Source of the DNA: Pseudomonadales bacterium
Lineage (GTDB): Bacteria > Pseudomonadota > Gammaproteobacteria > Pseudomonadales > Azotimanducaceae
Direction of reading: 5' to 3'
NCBI GenBank assembly: GCA_028285415.1
Contig: JANQPF010000006.1
Location: forward strand, 1 to 64,000
DNA: 64,000 bases
Numbering within the stretch: the first letter of the stretch is position 1; each line of letters begins with the position of its first letter. Shown here in pieces: positions 17,206 through 25,800 of this stretch. The translations under genes and the position numbers were made by a program. The notes below the pieces were generated by a model. That model had not been told where the DNA came from, ran no database searches, and was given only the letters and a program-made list of their open reading frames with translations.

Positions 17206-17235
17206 TTGCATTGTTTCGAGCAGCGACTGTAGTAT
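17206..17235 (+). promoter_or_regulatory. Sigma70-type promoter of the 17243-18554 unit
   Basis: TTGCAT (17206-17211) and TAGTAT (17230-17235) are separated by 18 bp. The next ATG is only 8 bases after the -10 box, so the transcript would have almost no leader. Confidence 0.5.
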
Positions 17236-17242
17236 CGGCGCC

Positions 17243-17602
17243 ATGGAGCGGACACCTATCTCAACTGTGATCGAACGGCTCGCGGAGCGACACGATCTGA
17301 TCAATCCGAAAACGGGCAAAGTCAACTACACCGCGTTCGGGCTGTTTGCGCAGATCCCCCCGCCGACCATCATGCGATGGCACAAGTCTCCGCCGGAATG
17401 GGACATGGCAGCCAAGCAGGCAGCGCAGCTCGCTAAGGCGTTTGAAATAACGGAGGCTCAAGCGCGGGGGTATGCCCCTCTCGGGAAAAAGTACGGAGAC
17501 GCAATGCGCCGCGTGACGAAAGAAGAGAGTGAACTTCTCGATCAGCTGAGAGCGCTTTCACCCAGGGAAAGGCAAGCGCTGCTCAACTCCCTGAAGGACT
17601 AG
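17243..17602 (+). CDS. Putative small DNA-binding regulator
   Basis: A 119-residue basic/acidic protein without membrane segments. The central part (TAFGLFAQIPPPTIMRWHKSP followed by AAKQAAQLAKAFEITEAQ) resembles a Cro/CI-type helix-turn-helix with a 'do not bind as wild type' split, so a DNA-binding role is a guess. The C-terminus ends LDQLRALSPRERQALLNSL. ATG at 17243 is preferred over an upstream frame start at 17180 that lies inside the inverted repeat. The gene heads a three-gene unit and may control itself through that repeat. Confidence 0.55.
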   Translation: MERTPISTVIERLAERHDLINPKTGKVNYTAFGLFAQIPPPTIMRWHKSPPEWDMAAKQAAQLAKAFEITEAQARGYAPLGKKYGDAMRRVTKEESELLDQLRALSPRERQALLNSLKD

Positions 17603-17605
17603 TCG

Positions 17606-18094
17606 ATGTCAGACGACAACTTCCCACTGGTATCAAAAGAAGCAGTACGAGGAAACATTGCTGTCGCACAACGCGTCTCGGAGCTACTCAGCTACTACGG
17701 CAAGCACGCCGTCTCCATCGTATGGAACGTCAACACGGGCATCGCAACGTCGAGTCTGCGCGGCGACTATGAGATGTTCTCTCTGCATCGCAAATACCTG
17801 ACGGATAGCGTCGACTACATCGAAGCAGGCGAACGGGTCTGGCATGTTGAAGCGACAACCACCCCGGAAGGCGTGGACTTGCTGACGGTATGGTTGATCC
17901 GCCACACGGACGAGAGAGGCGTTTTTGTCGGAGATGGGTTCAGAGTCGCCGATGTGGCAGTCCAGGCCAACATCATCAATATCGTGGCAAAGACAGGTGC
18001 CACGATGTTCAGCTCCTGGGACTACCTGCCGGAGGAGGTCAGGGCGATACCGCTGAAGCTCTCCAGGAAGGAGCGAGAAAACAGTGATCGCTAA
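17606..18094 (+). CDS. Hypothetical protein of the 17243-18554 unit
   Basis: A 162-residue soluble protein that starts 3 bp after the preceding gene. It contains a region TVWLIRHTDERGVFVGDGFRVADVAVQANIINIVAKTGATMFSSW; I recognise no domain. The adjacent gene overlaps its end by 11 bp. The tight spacing says the three products act together or are needed at the same time. Confidence 0.6.
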   Translation: MSDDNFPLVSKEAVRGNIAVAQRVSELLSYYGKHAVSIVWNVNTGIATSSLRGDYEMFSLHRKYLTDSVDYIEAGERVWHVEATTTPEGVDLLTVWLIRHTDERGVFVGDGFRVADVAVQANIINIVAKTGATMFSSWDYLPEEVRAIPLKLSRKERENSDR

Positions 18095-18554
18095 GCTGCT
18101 CAGCAAATTCATAGTCACTGAAGAGAAAGTTCGGGGAGCGGTAGATTCGTACAAGAATCTCGTTCGGCCTCTGATCTATGCCCATGGTCACCACACCTCG
18201 CAAGCCAGAGCGCGAGGCAGGGAGCTTCACTCGGACTTGTTTGGCCTGCAGAAGATAAATTCGCTGACCCTGAGTCTGATGCAAGCGGTTGCCGAACACC
18301 TGGAAGAAGGGGAGATCGTCTGGCTGTACGTGCATGACGAAGGCTGGTCAGAAGTGGTGGTAGCGAAGTGGATCGGCGGTGAAAACTGGGATCTCTACAA
18401 CATCACCGTGTCGGAAGAGCTGGGTCGGGAGCTTCAGATCGAATCCCAGAAGTACGGTAACGACATGCCGGATTTCAGCTGGTTGGAAGGGCCGCCCCCG
18501 CCAACGCTGAATCCGCACAATTCCCACAAGCTGCCCTTTCCCTCTGAAATCTAG
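18084..18554 (+). CDS. Hypothetical protein, last gene of the 17243-18554 unit
   Basis: A 156-residue soluble protein starting with GTG at 18084, with AAGGAG about 10 nt upstream and an 11-bp overlap with the previous gene. It has a WLYVHDEGWSEVVVAKWIGGENWDLYNI segment and a proline-rich tail (EGPPPPTLNPHN). No family is recognised. The gene ends 28 bp from a convergent gene. Confidence 0.6.
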   Translation: MIAKLLSKFIVTEEKVRGAVDSYKNLVRPLIYAHGHHTSQARARGRELHSDLFGLQKINSLTLSLMQAVAEHLEEGEIVWLYVHDEGWSEVVVAKWIGGENWDLYNITVSEELGRELQIESQKYGNDMPDFSWLEGPPPPTLNPHNSHKLPFPSEI

Positions 18555-18582
18555 CTCGCTCCGCGCTCGGCCTGCGGTAGGA

Positions 18583-19743
18583 TCAGCGGGCTGAGACACC
18601 CCGACAGCCAACCAGGCGCGCGGACAGTCCCCAGCCGCCGAACCGATCGGCGACGATCGCGCGGACGTGATTGTCACCTGCTTTCAAAGGCAGGTAGGCA
18701 CGTAACTGATCGGCATACAACACGCCCTGCCGGCGGGGTCCATCGAAGCGAAAAGAATGGTCCTGATAAACCAGCGGCTGGCCGTTGACGATCAGGGACA
18801 GCGTGTCGCTGAAACCGAAGTCAACGGCGCAGCGTTGAGCACTTTCAGCTACCAGCGTCAGATCCGCAGCGACAGCCCAGCTTGGTGCATCTGCTGGAAT
18901 TGGCCGCCACCGCAGAAACTCGATTACGCCGCTGGGTTCAGCGCGCAACCGTTGCCAATCGTCCGGCGGAGTTAGCGCGTCTGGCAGCGAGAGGGTGTCC
19001 TCCGCGGGAACGAATGCGGGTGATACGCGCCATTGGGTCAGCTGACCTTCCGGGAAGGGCTCTGTCTCTTGTGCCGGAGCGCTGGCGTTGGCCGGTTGAA
19101 CGGTCAGATTCGAAAAATAGGCCGCGAACGGCGCTGAGCTGTTGGCGGGTACAAAACCGCGAAACGCCAGCCAGCCGGACGCCGGTTCGCGGCCTAACCT
19201 GGGGATCACCATGACGGGGTTGTCCGACTCACCGATCCAGAACGTCGCCTTTGGGCCCGAGAGTTCGATGCGTACAGGAATCCACTGCCGCGGCGGCAGC
19301 GGCGCGGCTGCGGTTCCAGCAGGACCATGGTAGAGCTGCCACGCTGACCGGCGCTGAAATACGGGCGCGTATTGGAGTGCGTCGGGTAGATCGGATTTGT
19401 GTGGGCGGACGTAGAAATCTTCATAGTCGGAGTCCGTTTGTCCGCGAAAGAGCAGGTAGACGAAGGAACGTTCGCCGCTGAGGTACATATCGAACTCAAT
19501 CGTCCCGTTCTCGAGTGCAATTTCCTCCAGCCGCGCAACCCCGGTTTTGATATAGACGGCATCACGGCCATCGAACTCGACCAGGGCCGTGTCGTCGCCG
19601 TTCATGGTCCATTTGGCATTTTTCAATTCGATGCTTTGTGCCTCTGCGCTCACGCTGAGAAACATCGCGACGGCAGAGACGATCAGTGACGGCACAAGTC
19701 TTACTCTCGATAACATATTTGCAGCTCGAAGGAAGAAGGCCAT
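18583..19743 (-). CDS. Secreted LamG/concanavalin-like domain protein
   Basis: A 386-residue exported protein (signal peptide within residues 1-36, cleavage near AEA). Residues about 45-215 have the jelly-roll pattern of DUF1080/LamG-like lectin domains (NGTIEFDMYL, WIPVRIELSGPKATFWIGE, GWLAFRGF). The C-terminal part (residues 230-380) is a second beta-sandwich with one Cys pair candidate (RCAVDF, LVGCRG). It may bind or process a glycan or lipid surface ligand; no catalytic residues are apparent. It is divergent from the AraC regulator at 19832. Confidence 0.65.
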   Translation of the reverse strand: MAFFLRAANMLSRVRLVPSLIVSAVAMFLSVSAEAQSIELKNAKWTMNGDDTALVEFDGRDAVYIKTGVARLEEIALENGTIEFDMYLSGERSFVYLLFRGQTDSDYEDFYVRPHKSDLPDALQYAPVFQRRSAWQLYHGPAGTAAAPLPPRQWIPVRIELSGPKATFWIGESDNPVMVIPRLGREPASGWLAFRGFVPANSSAPFAAYFSNLTVQPANASAPAQETEPFPEGQLTQWRVSPAFVPAEDTLSLPDALTPPDDWQRLRAEPSGVIEFLRWRPIPADAPSWAVAADLTLVAESAQRCAVDFGFSDTLSLIVNGQPLVYQDHSFRFDGPRRQGVLYADQLRAYLPLKAGDNHVRAIVADRFGGWGLSARLVGCRGVSAR

Positions 19744-19831
19744 TTCAGTTTAGAGCCGTACACAGCGGGCTTACATGGCCCGATGTCGTTCGTTCTGGTA
19801 CTTTTCGATGATTGTGAAATCGGAAGGGAAG

Positions 19832-20710
19832 ATGGACAAGGTTCGTAACGTAACGTTCCAGCGCGACAAATACGGGCCCCAACTTCTGATTGATGTGGCG
19901 TGGATCCACGAGATGCCCCGGTTCGTGAAAACCGATCAGCCGTATCGACTGGATTTCTACGACATCACCTTGATCTCATCGGGCACCGGCCGGTTCTGCC
20001 TCGATCACGCCGACTACGGGGTGGAGGCTGGCACGGTGTTCTTCACCTCCCCGGGTCAGGTCCGCCGCTGGTTGGTCGAAGATCTGGACGGCGTGTGTTT
20101 TTTCTTTCCGGCTGAGTTCATTCTGCAGCACTTCAACGATCCGCTGTTTCTGCATCGTTTGCACTACTTTCATACGGACGTGGGGCCCTTTGAGCTACCG
20201 CTGACACCGGATCAGGTGCAACGCCTCAGCGAGCGATTGGGGACAATGCACGCGGAGATTGCGCATCTTCAAGCGGATAGCCCGCATCTCTTGAGAGCCA
20301 TTGCCTACGAGGTGCTGGTCAACCTGAATCGTTGGTTCGCGGCCCGCTATGGTCAGACGCTCGAACACGCCACGGCGTCGGTACTGTCGCGCTACCGGCA
20401 AGCGGTGGAGCAACACTACCAACAAGTGAATCGCGTCAGCGAATATGCAGATCTACTGGGGATGACGCCGGGACATCTGAACGCGCTTTGCCAGCGCCAT
20501 CTGGGGCGCTCAGCCAGTGACGTTCTGCAGAGTCGTATCCTCGCCGAAGCTCAGCGGCTGCTGGTGCACTCGCAGCTACCGATTGGGCGGGTCGCGGAAC
20601 GGCTGGGTTATGCGGATCCATCGTATTTCAGTCGTGCGTTCAAGCGAGTGCTGGGTGAATCGCCCAGGGCCTACCGTAGACGTGGAAGGCGGGACCTCCT
20701 CGGCACGTGA
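19832..20710 (+). CDS. AraC family transcriptional regulator
   Basis: A 292-residue regulator with an N-terminal cupin-like sensor (LDFYDITLISSGTGRF, GTVFFTSPGQVRRW) and a C-terminal double HTH (EYADLLGMTPGHLNALCQRHLG, IGRVAERLGYADPSYFSRAFKR, the canonical second HTH with SPRAYRRR). The start at 19832 has GGAAGGGAAG just upstream and gives a normal N-terminus; earlier frame starts (19775, 19808) add non-conserved residues. The divergent secreted protein at 18583 is the most obvious target. Confidence 0.85.
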   Translation: MDKVRNVTFQRDKYGPQLLIDVAWIHEMPRFVKTDQPYRLDFYDITLISSGTGRFCLDHADYGVEAGTVFFTSPGQVRRWLVEDLDGVCFFFPAEFILQHFNDPLFLHRLHYFHTDVGPFELPLTPDQVQRLSERLGTMHAEIAHLQADSPHLLRAIAYEVLVNLNRWFAARYGQTLEHATASVLSRYRQAVEQHYQQVNRVSEYADLLGMTPGHLNALCQRHLGRSASDVLQSRILAEAQRLLVHSQLPIGRVAERLGYADPSYFSRAFKRVLGESPRAYRRRGRRDLLGT

Positions 20711-20840
20711 CGCAGTCGCCTCTCTGCGCCCGGTCTCAGGGGGCTCAGCGGCGAGAAGGGAAGTCTTGCCAAGCAGTTCTCGGTTTTCGAGTCGACTGTT
20801 TCCTATGTTAGGTGCATACAGATTTAGGGATGGAATCGCC

Positions 20841-21896
20841 ATGACCCAGCAGTTCGGATCTGGAGTACGTAAACCGGGTGGCATGATCAGCCACGTCACC
20901 AGGATCGTGTCCACAGCCCTTTTCTGTCTCTCGCCGATCCTCGCGTCTGCGGCGACATCAGAAGAGGTTGAACTGTGCAACACGGGTTGGGGTTTTCTGG
21001 AAGCCTCGTCTTCGCTAATGCTCGAAAACGACTTTTCAAAACAAGAAGTCGCAAAACTCTGGACGATTGAAAGAGAAAAGGGCGGCGACGACTTTGCGGG
21101 TGAATCGGGAGACATCTTCGAGGCCGTGGGCCACGCCTCTGTCATCATTGCCTCGACTTACAGCGATCCCACAAGACTCGAAGTGGAATGGACACACCGT
21201 TGTCTTACCGGCGACGGCTCCCCCGGCGAGTTGATGCTGAACTGGGCGGGGGAACTCGTGAGCGCTGTTCAGGCTGATGAAAACTCACTCCGCACGCAAG
21301 GCGATCTTGTCGATCCGCGAGATCATCGAAAGTTGTTGGGAGATCAGTTCGAATCGGGGCTGGTGGGCCTCGACATTCTCACTAGGCGTGAGGCGGGCCA
21401 GATCAGCGCGTGCAGCTTCCAGTTCAGTCACTCTCAGTTTGAAGATCTCTACGCCTCCGGCGGTGTCGTTAAAACCTCTGGCACCATCAATCTCATGGTT
21501 CATCCAACGCTGGTCGTCATGGGGATGCTGAAACTGAAAGGTGAAGATCTGCATCTGCGCACCGATGGGCAGGTGCTGCCGGCGACGTTCAAGATTGGTG
21601 GCACGTACCTCACCAGCAAGGACCAGCCTCTCATCGAGAACGCCGAAACCATGGCGTGTGACGATGATGACTATATCTGCCACGTTAATTCTGACGGTTT
21701 AGCCGTGTTGGAAGCACTCACCGAAAACGAGATCGGGTTTGCCTACAACCGGGCCGGTGGCTCTTCAGACGTGTCGATCTCGATCAACCCGGTCGAATTG
21801 GAAGGCGGCGTCGAAAAGATGGATGAGTTTTACACCTGTCTCGAAGGATTGAACGCAACCATCAGAGCCAGATTTGCTGCGAGTGTGTCCGACTAG
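20841..21896 (+). CDS. Secreted hypothetical protein
   Basis: A 351-residue exported protein. A signal peptide (IVSTALFCLSPILASA, cleavage before ATSEE) lies at about residues 20-37 when ATG 20841 is used; ATG 20883 would shorten it. The remaining frame upstream to 20517 overlaps the AraC gene in another frame and is not coding. The mature part has several cysteines (ELCNTGW, HRCLTG, ISACSF, MACDDDDYICHV, YTCLEG), suggesting disulfides. No family is recognised. Confidence 0.6.
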   Translation: MTQQFGSGVRKPGGMISHVTRIVSTALFCLSPILASAATSEEVELCNTGWGFLEASSSLMLENDFSKQEVAKLWTIEREKGGDDFAGESGDIFEAVGHASVIIASTYSDPTRLEVEWTHRCLTGDGSPGELMLNWAGELVSAVQADENSLRTQGDLVDPRDHRKLLGDQFESGLVGLDILTRREAGQISACSFQFSHSQFEDLYASGGVVKTSGTINLMVHPTLVVMGMLKLKGEDLHLRTDGQVLPATFKIGGTYLTSKDQPLIENAETMACDDDDYICHVNSDGLAVLEALTENEIGFAYNRAGGSSDVSISINPVELEGGVEKMDEFYTCLEGLNATIRARFAASVSD

Positions 21897-21913
21897 GAAC
21901 GACTGAGACAGAT

Positions 21914-22480
21914 TCAGACTAATCCGCGCACGAACCTGAGAAACAACGGTATCGCCTGACGTCTTGCCTGCTGTGAATCGAACGCAGTATTGAGGATGAG
22001 ACCAGACAAAAAGTGGAACAGAACTTCCGCTTTTTCTTCTGCGTCCGCCGCGCCTAGATCGGCTACCTTTTCTGCAAATATGGCTCGCGTTTCGACGTCA
22101 TAGCGTTGTTTGATATGACGCATGCGATCACTTCTCGACGCCAGGCTGTTACCTTCGATGAGCACAATGACCGCTTGCGGCGAACGGCGCTCATTGTCAA
22201 AGAGCATGTGAGCCAATGCTTCGAACCACGCGAAGGCATCATCTGCCTGGATGTTTTCCAATGCGCGTTCAAAACCAGCCACCAGGCGCTCGTACTGATA
22301 TTCCAGAATCGACTCTTTGTTCTTGAAATAGTAGCGAAGGTGAGGCGGTGCGAGCCCGGCGGCATCAGCGATGTCGAGCAGCTTCGTTTGTGCGTAGCCG
22401 TTTCTGGCGATGCAGTTTTCGAACGCTCTGACGATCTTGGTGCGCGTTTCTGAACTCTTCTTGGTCTTCAAATTTTCCAT
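21914..22480 (-). CDS. TetR/AcrR family regulator
   Basis: A 188-residue repressor with an N-terminal TetR HTH (TKLLDIADAAGLAPPHLRYYFKNKESIL, residues 32-60) and an all-helical ligand domain. It starts 3 bp after the stop of the monooxygenase gene, so the two are one transcript. The AT-rich palindrome at 24406-24417 in front of the operon is a candidate site for autoregulation. The inducer is probably related to the ketone substrate. Confidence 0.85.
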   Translation of the reverse strand: MENLKTKKSSETRTKIVRAFENCIARNGYAQTKLLDIADAAGLAPPHLRYYFKNKESILEYQYERLVAGFERALENIQADDAFAWFEALAHMLFDNERRSPQAVIVLIEGNSLASRSDRMRHIKQRYDVETRAIFAEKVADLGAADAEEKAEVLFHFLSGLILNTAFDSQQARRQAIPLFLRFVRGLV

Positions 22481-22483
22481 CGT

Positions 22484-24376
22484 TCAACGGTGCTGGTAGT
22501 GACTCGGGTCAGCTTCGTAGATGAAGTCGTAGAACTCGTGCATGCGCCAGGGCATGTTCACTCCCGACTTTCCATGTTGGTTGAGATAGTAACTTTTACC
22601 GCCTTTCTCTTCTTCCCATAGCAGTGCAGTCATGCCTTCGTCGAGGCGTTTGTTGTAGTCGAGATATACCTCTCGCTTCAGCTCCGTTGAGGTGGCGCCG
22701 TTCTCGATCATTTGCGTAATAGCGCTACAGATGTAACGCGACAGCATTTCCACGGCGGAGTGAAAACTGCCTGCACGCACCCCGGCGTTTGGTCCGTACA
22801 TCATGAAAAAGTTGGGGAAACCCGGCAAGGTCATAGTGACGTAAGCGCGGGCGCCGTCCTCGGACCAGAGTTCCTCGATGGTCCGGCCTTCCCGTCCCAC
22901 GTAAGTTACCGGCCAGAGATAGCGTTCGACTTCGAACCCGGCGGCAAGCACGATCAAGTCGAAATTGCGCTGGATGCCGTCGTCCGATCTGATGCCTGCG
23001 GGAGTGATGCAGTCAATCGGGTCCGAAACAAGTTCGACGTTGTCGCGCAGCAATGTGTCGTAGAAGCCGTTGTCGACCACAATGCGGCGCGAGAGCGGCG
23101 CAAAGTCGGGGATGAGATGTTCGATGTACTCGGGCTTTGCCGCCATTTTGTGTTTGATGCGACCGATGAGCATTTCCCGCAAGTTGTCGTTCTTCTCATT
23201 GATCTTTCCGCCTTTGGCGCGCCACTCTTCGTCCAGATACTGCAGTTCCTGGTTTCGCACGGAGGCTTGGACGAAGGTGTAGCGGTTCCAGTTGGCATAG
23301 CCGGGCAAGTTTGCCAGCAGCCACTTCCTGGGCTCTGGTATGGGTGCGCGGTAACGCCCGACCGGTGTTACCCAGTTAGGTGTACGTTGATATACCGAAA
23401 CGAACTCTGCCTTTTCCGCCACGCGGGGTAAGAGCTGAGAACCCGTTGATCCCGTGCCGATAATGGCGACTCGCTTCCCCGTGTAGTCATAGTCTTGATC
23501 CCACTGGGTGGTGTGGAACATGGCCCCGTTGAAGGTCTCGATACCTTCGATGTCGGGTAGCTTCGCGGTGCTGAAAAGTCCGGCGCAGCTCAACACGATG
23601 TTGGGCTGGATCGTTTCGGGAGTACCGTCAGCGCCCTCGAGATCAACCTGCCAACGAGCAGTCTCTTCTTGCCACTCTGCTCGTGTCACTTTGGTATTGA
23701 ACGTCGTGTGCGTTCTGAGCCCGTACTTTTCCACCAGATGGTCGACGTATTTCAGTAGCTCCTCTCTGGGTGCAAATGCGTGCTGCCAGGGGTAATCCGG
23801 CTCGAATGTGAAGCTGTAGATGAAGTTTGTGATGTCTACGCGTGCATCGGGATAGGCGTTCCAGATCCACGTCCCGCCGAAATCGCCATGCCGCTCGATG
23901 ATGCGGTAGCGAATGCCCAGGCCTTGTAACTGAATGGCGCAAACGATGGCGCTGAAGCCAGCACCGATGATTAGCACTTCAAAGTCGTCAGCGGCGGACG
24001 GCCGTCCGTTTTGCCAGGCGGCAGAACGCTTGTAACCGTCGAACGCCAACTCCTCGTAGGCAAAGCGGGCCACTGAGTCCGTGGCCGGCGTGGAATCGAA
24101 TACGTCAATCAGCTCGCGTACCTCCTCCTGCGACAGGTGAGTGCGCACGGGTGCCTCGGGGTTTGTAAGGTATTCGAACGCGGCTTCCTTGAGAGTGTCG
24201 TGATGTTCCTCCGGAACCGCCAGAATGTCGTAGGGAGTGCCGGGTATGGTTTTGAGCTCGACGCCCATGTCTTTGAATCGCGAATCACGCGTGTGCTGGT
24301 ACAGCGTGACGCGCAAGGCGTTCATATCGGCTTCTTCGATGGCGTCTAGCACCAGCTGCTTGTCGTATTGCTTCAT
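22484..24376 (-). CDS. Type I Baeyer-Villiger monooxygenase (HAPMO-like)
   Basis: A 630-residue NADPH/FAD monooxygenase. It has a 130-residue N-terminal extension, then GAGFSA (138-143, FAD), the BVMO fingerprint FxGxxxHTxxW as FNGAMFHTTQW at 282-292, and GTGSTG (307-312, NADPH). Extension plus length match 4-hydroxyacetophenone monooxygenase. It inserts oxygen next to a ketone to give an ester; the divergent serine esterase could then hydrolyse the ester. The substrate (aryl or cyclic ketone) is not determined by sequence. Confidence 0.88.
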   Translation of the reverse strand: MKQYDKQLVLDAIEEADMNALRVTLYQHTRDSRFKDMGVELKTIPGTPYDILAVPEEHHDTLKEAAFEYLTNPEAPVRTHLSQEEVRELIDVFDSTPATDSVARFAYEELAFDGYKRSAAWQNGRPSAADDFEVLIIGAGFSAIVCAIQLQGLGIRYRIIERHGDFGGTWIWNAYPDARVDITNFIYSFTFEPDYPWQHAFAPREELLKYVDHLVEKYGLRTHTTFNTKVTRAEWQEETARWQVDLEGADGTPETIQPNIVLSCAGLFSTAKLPDIEGIETFNGAMFHTTQWDQDYDYTGKRVAIIGTGSTGSQLLPRVAEKAEFVSVYQRTPNWVTPVGRYRAPIPEPRKWLLANLPGYANWNRYTFVQASVRNQELQYLDEEWRAKGGKINEKNDNLREMLIGRIKHKMAAKPEYIEHLIPDFAPLSRRIVVDNGFYDTLLRDNVELVSDPIDCITPAGIRSDDGIQRNFDLIVLAAGFEVERYLWPVTYVGREGRTIEELWSEDGARAYVTMTLPGFPNFFMMYGPNAGVRAGSFHSAVEMLSRYICSAITQMIENGATSTELKREVYLDYNKRLDEGMTALLWEEEKGGKSYYLNQHGKSGVNMPWRMHEFYDFIYEADPSHYQHR

Positions 24377-24405
24377 ATGTCTACGTTGGTGGGTTCGAAT
24401 ATTTT

Positions 24406-24417
24406 ATTTTATAAAAT
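24406..24417. promoter_or_regulatory. AT-rich palindromic operator/promoter between divergent genes
   Basis: ATTTTATAAAAT is a perfect 12-bp palindrome, and near-symmetric ATATTTT/AAAATAT flanks extend it to about 24399-24425. It lies between the monooxygenase-TetR unit and the esterase gene. A TetR dimer could bind here and control both directions. It also overlaps the ATG at 24416, which argues against that ATG as the esterase start. Confidence 0.5.
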
Positions 24418-24466
24418 GAAAATATATGATAGGGTCGAGCGCATTGATTGTCCAGGGGAGTGGGTT

Positions 24467-25783
24467 GTGCGCAGTCTTGTCGGATTGGGAACCGGATTTG
24501 CCTTCTTGCTGACCATGGTCGTCAGCACCGTCGTTTTCGCGGAAGACCGCGGCCGGCTGCAAGGGGCGGCGCCTGAAAAAGCTGGCATGAACGGCGAGCG
24601 GCTGACGGCTGTAACAGAACGCATGCAGCAGCTGGTCGATGAGGAGCGTCTGGCTGGCATCGTGACCATCGGCGCGCGGCACGGCAAAGTTGTGCACTAC
24701 GAGGCGGTCGGCTATCACGATCTGGCATCCGGAACACCGATCGAGAAAGACGCAATCTTCCGCATTTACTCGATGACCAAGCCGGTCACCGGCGTTGCGC
24801 TCATGATGCTCTACGACGAGGGCAAATTCAGTCTCTCGGACCCGCTGGCCAAGTACCTTCCCGAGTTTGCAGAAATGAGCGTGTATACCGGCGTCGATGA
24901 GGAAGGCAATTTACTCACTGAGCCTGCAGAGCGGATGATCACCATCCGTCACCTCATGACCCACACTGCGGGCCTCGGCTACGGGACGATGATGGGTAAT
25001 CACCCCATAGACGTGGCGTATTCAGAAGCCAACATCTTTGATCCGGACTCCGATCTTGAGACGTTCGTCCGGAAGGTGACCCAGATCCCGTTGAAATTCC
25101 AGCCCGGCAGTGTCTTTAACTATAGCGCGGCGGTTGAGGTACAAGGTCGCCTGGTCGAAGTGCTCAGCGGTGAGCGATTCGGCGACTTTCTCAAGACGCG
25201 CTTGTTCGACCCTCTCGGCATGGTGGACACCGGCTTCTACGTGCCAGCTGAGAAGCTCGACCGTCTAGCCGAGGTCTATCACTACGACGATTCCAATGCG
25301 CTCATCGCTCAGGAGCTGTTTGGCGGCGCGATTCGCTTTGATGAAGACCAACGTTTGCAGGCGGGCGGATGGGGCCTGGTCTCCACGGCGATGGATTATC
25401 TGCGATTTTCGCAGATGCTCTTGAATGGCGGGACCCTCGATGGGGTTCGAATTCTGTCACCGGCCACCGTCAAGCTCATGCACACGAACCATTTACCCGC
25501 CGGGGTCACCGAGATGTCACCGGCGCTCGGCGGTCAACCGGGAAGCAGTTTTGGTCTCGATTTCGCCATCATCGAAGATCCGGTGGAAAACGGTACCGCC
25601 TACACGAAGGGTGAGTACTACTGGGGCGGTGCCGCAGGGACGTGGTTTTGGATCGATCCCGTTGAGGATCTTGTTTTCGTGGGCATGGTCCAGCAGTTCG
25701 CGGGACAGCCTCAGATACCAGACGTGCGCGGCATATCGAAACGTGCATTTTATTCAGCAATCGACGAACTCGTAGAAAACTAA
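24467..25783 (+). CDS. Exported class C beta-lactamase-like serine esterase
   Basis: A 438-residue serine hydrolase of the EstB/beta-lactamase class C family. Ser102-x-x-Lys105 (SMTK) is the catalytic pair and Tyr219 (YSA) is the general-base motif. GTG at 24467 is chosen: GGGGAG lies 6 nt upstream, and the protein then begins with a standard signal peptide (LVGLGTGFAFLLTMVVSTVVFA). A frame start at 24416 would bury this. With the Baeyer-Villiger enzyme and the TonB receptor, an ester-cleaving step outside the cytoplasm is likely; beta-lactam hydrolysis is less likely. Confidence 0.82.
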   Translation: MRSLVGLGTGFAFLLTMVVSTVVFAEDRGRLQGAAPEKAGMNGERLTAVTERMQQLVDEERLAGIVTIGARHGKVVHYEAVGYHDLASGTPIEKDAIFRIYSMTKPVTGVALMMLYDEGKFSLSDPLAKYLPEFAEMSVYTGVDEEGNLLTEPAERMITIRHLMTHTAGLGYGTMMGNHPIDVAYSEANIFDPDSDLETFVRKVTQIPLKFQPGSVFNYSAAVEVQGRLVEVLSGERFGDFLKTRLFDPLGMVDTGFYVPAEKLDRLAEVYHYDDSNALIAQELFGGAIRFDEDQRLQAGGWGLVSTAMDYLRFSQMLLNGGTLDGVRILSPATVKLMHTNHLPAGVTEMSPALGGQPGSSFGLDFAIIEDPVENGTAYTKGEYYWGGAAGTWFWIDPVEDLVFVGMVQQFAGQPQIPDVRGISKRAFYSAIDELVEN

Positions 25784-25800
25784 CGTTTCAGGGGAGAGCA

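Noticed and set aside
20517-20840. N-terminal extension of the exported protein at 20841
   Set aside because: It overlaps the C-terminal HTH of the AraC gene in another frame and has no signal-peptide character.
24368-24466. ATG at 24416 (or 24368) as start of the esterase
   Set aside because: The ATG lies inside an operator-like palindrome, and the GTG at 24467 has a good ribosome site and gives a clean signal peptide.
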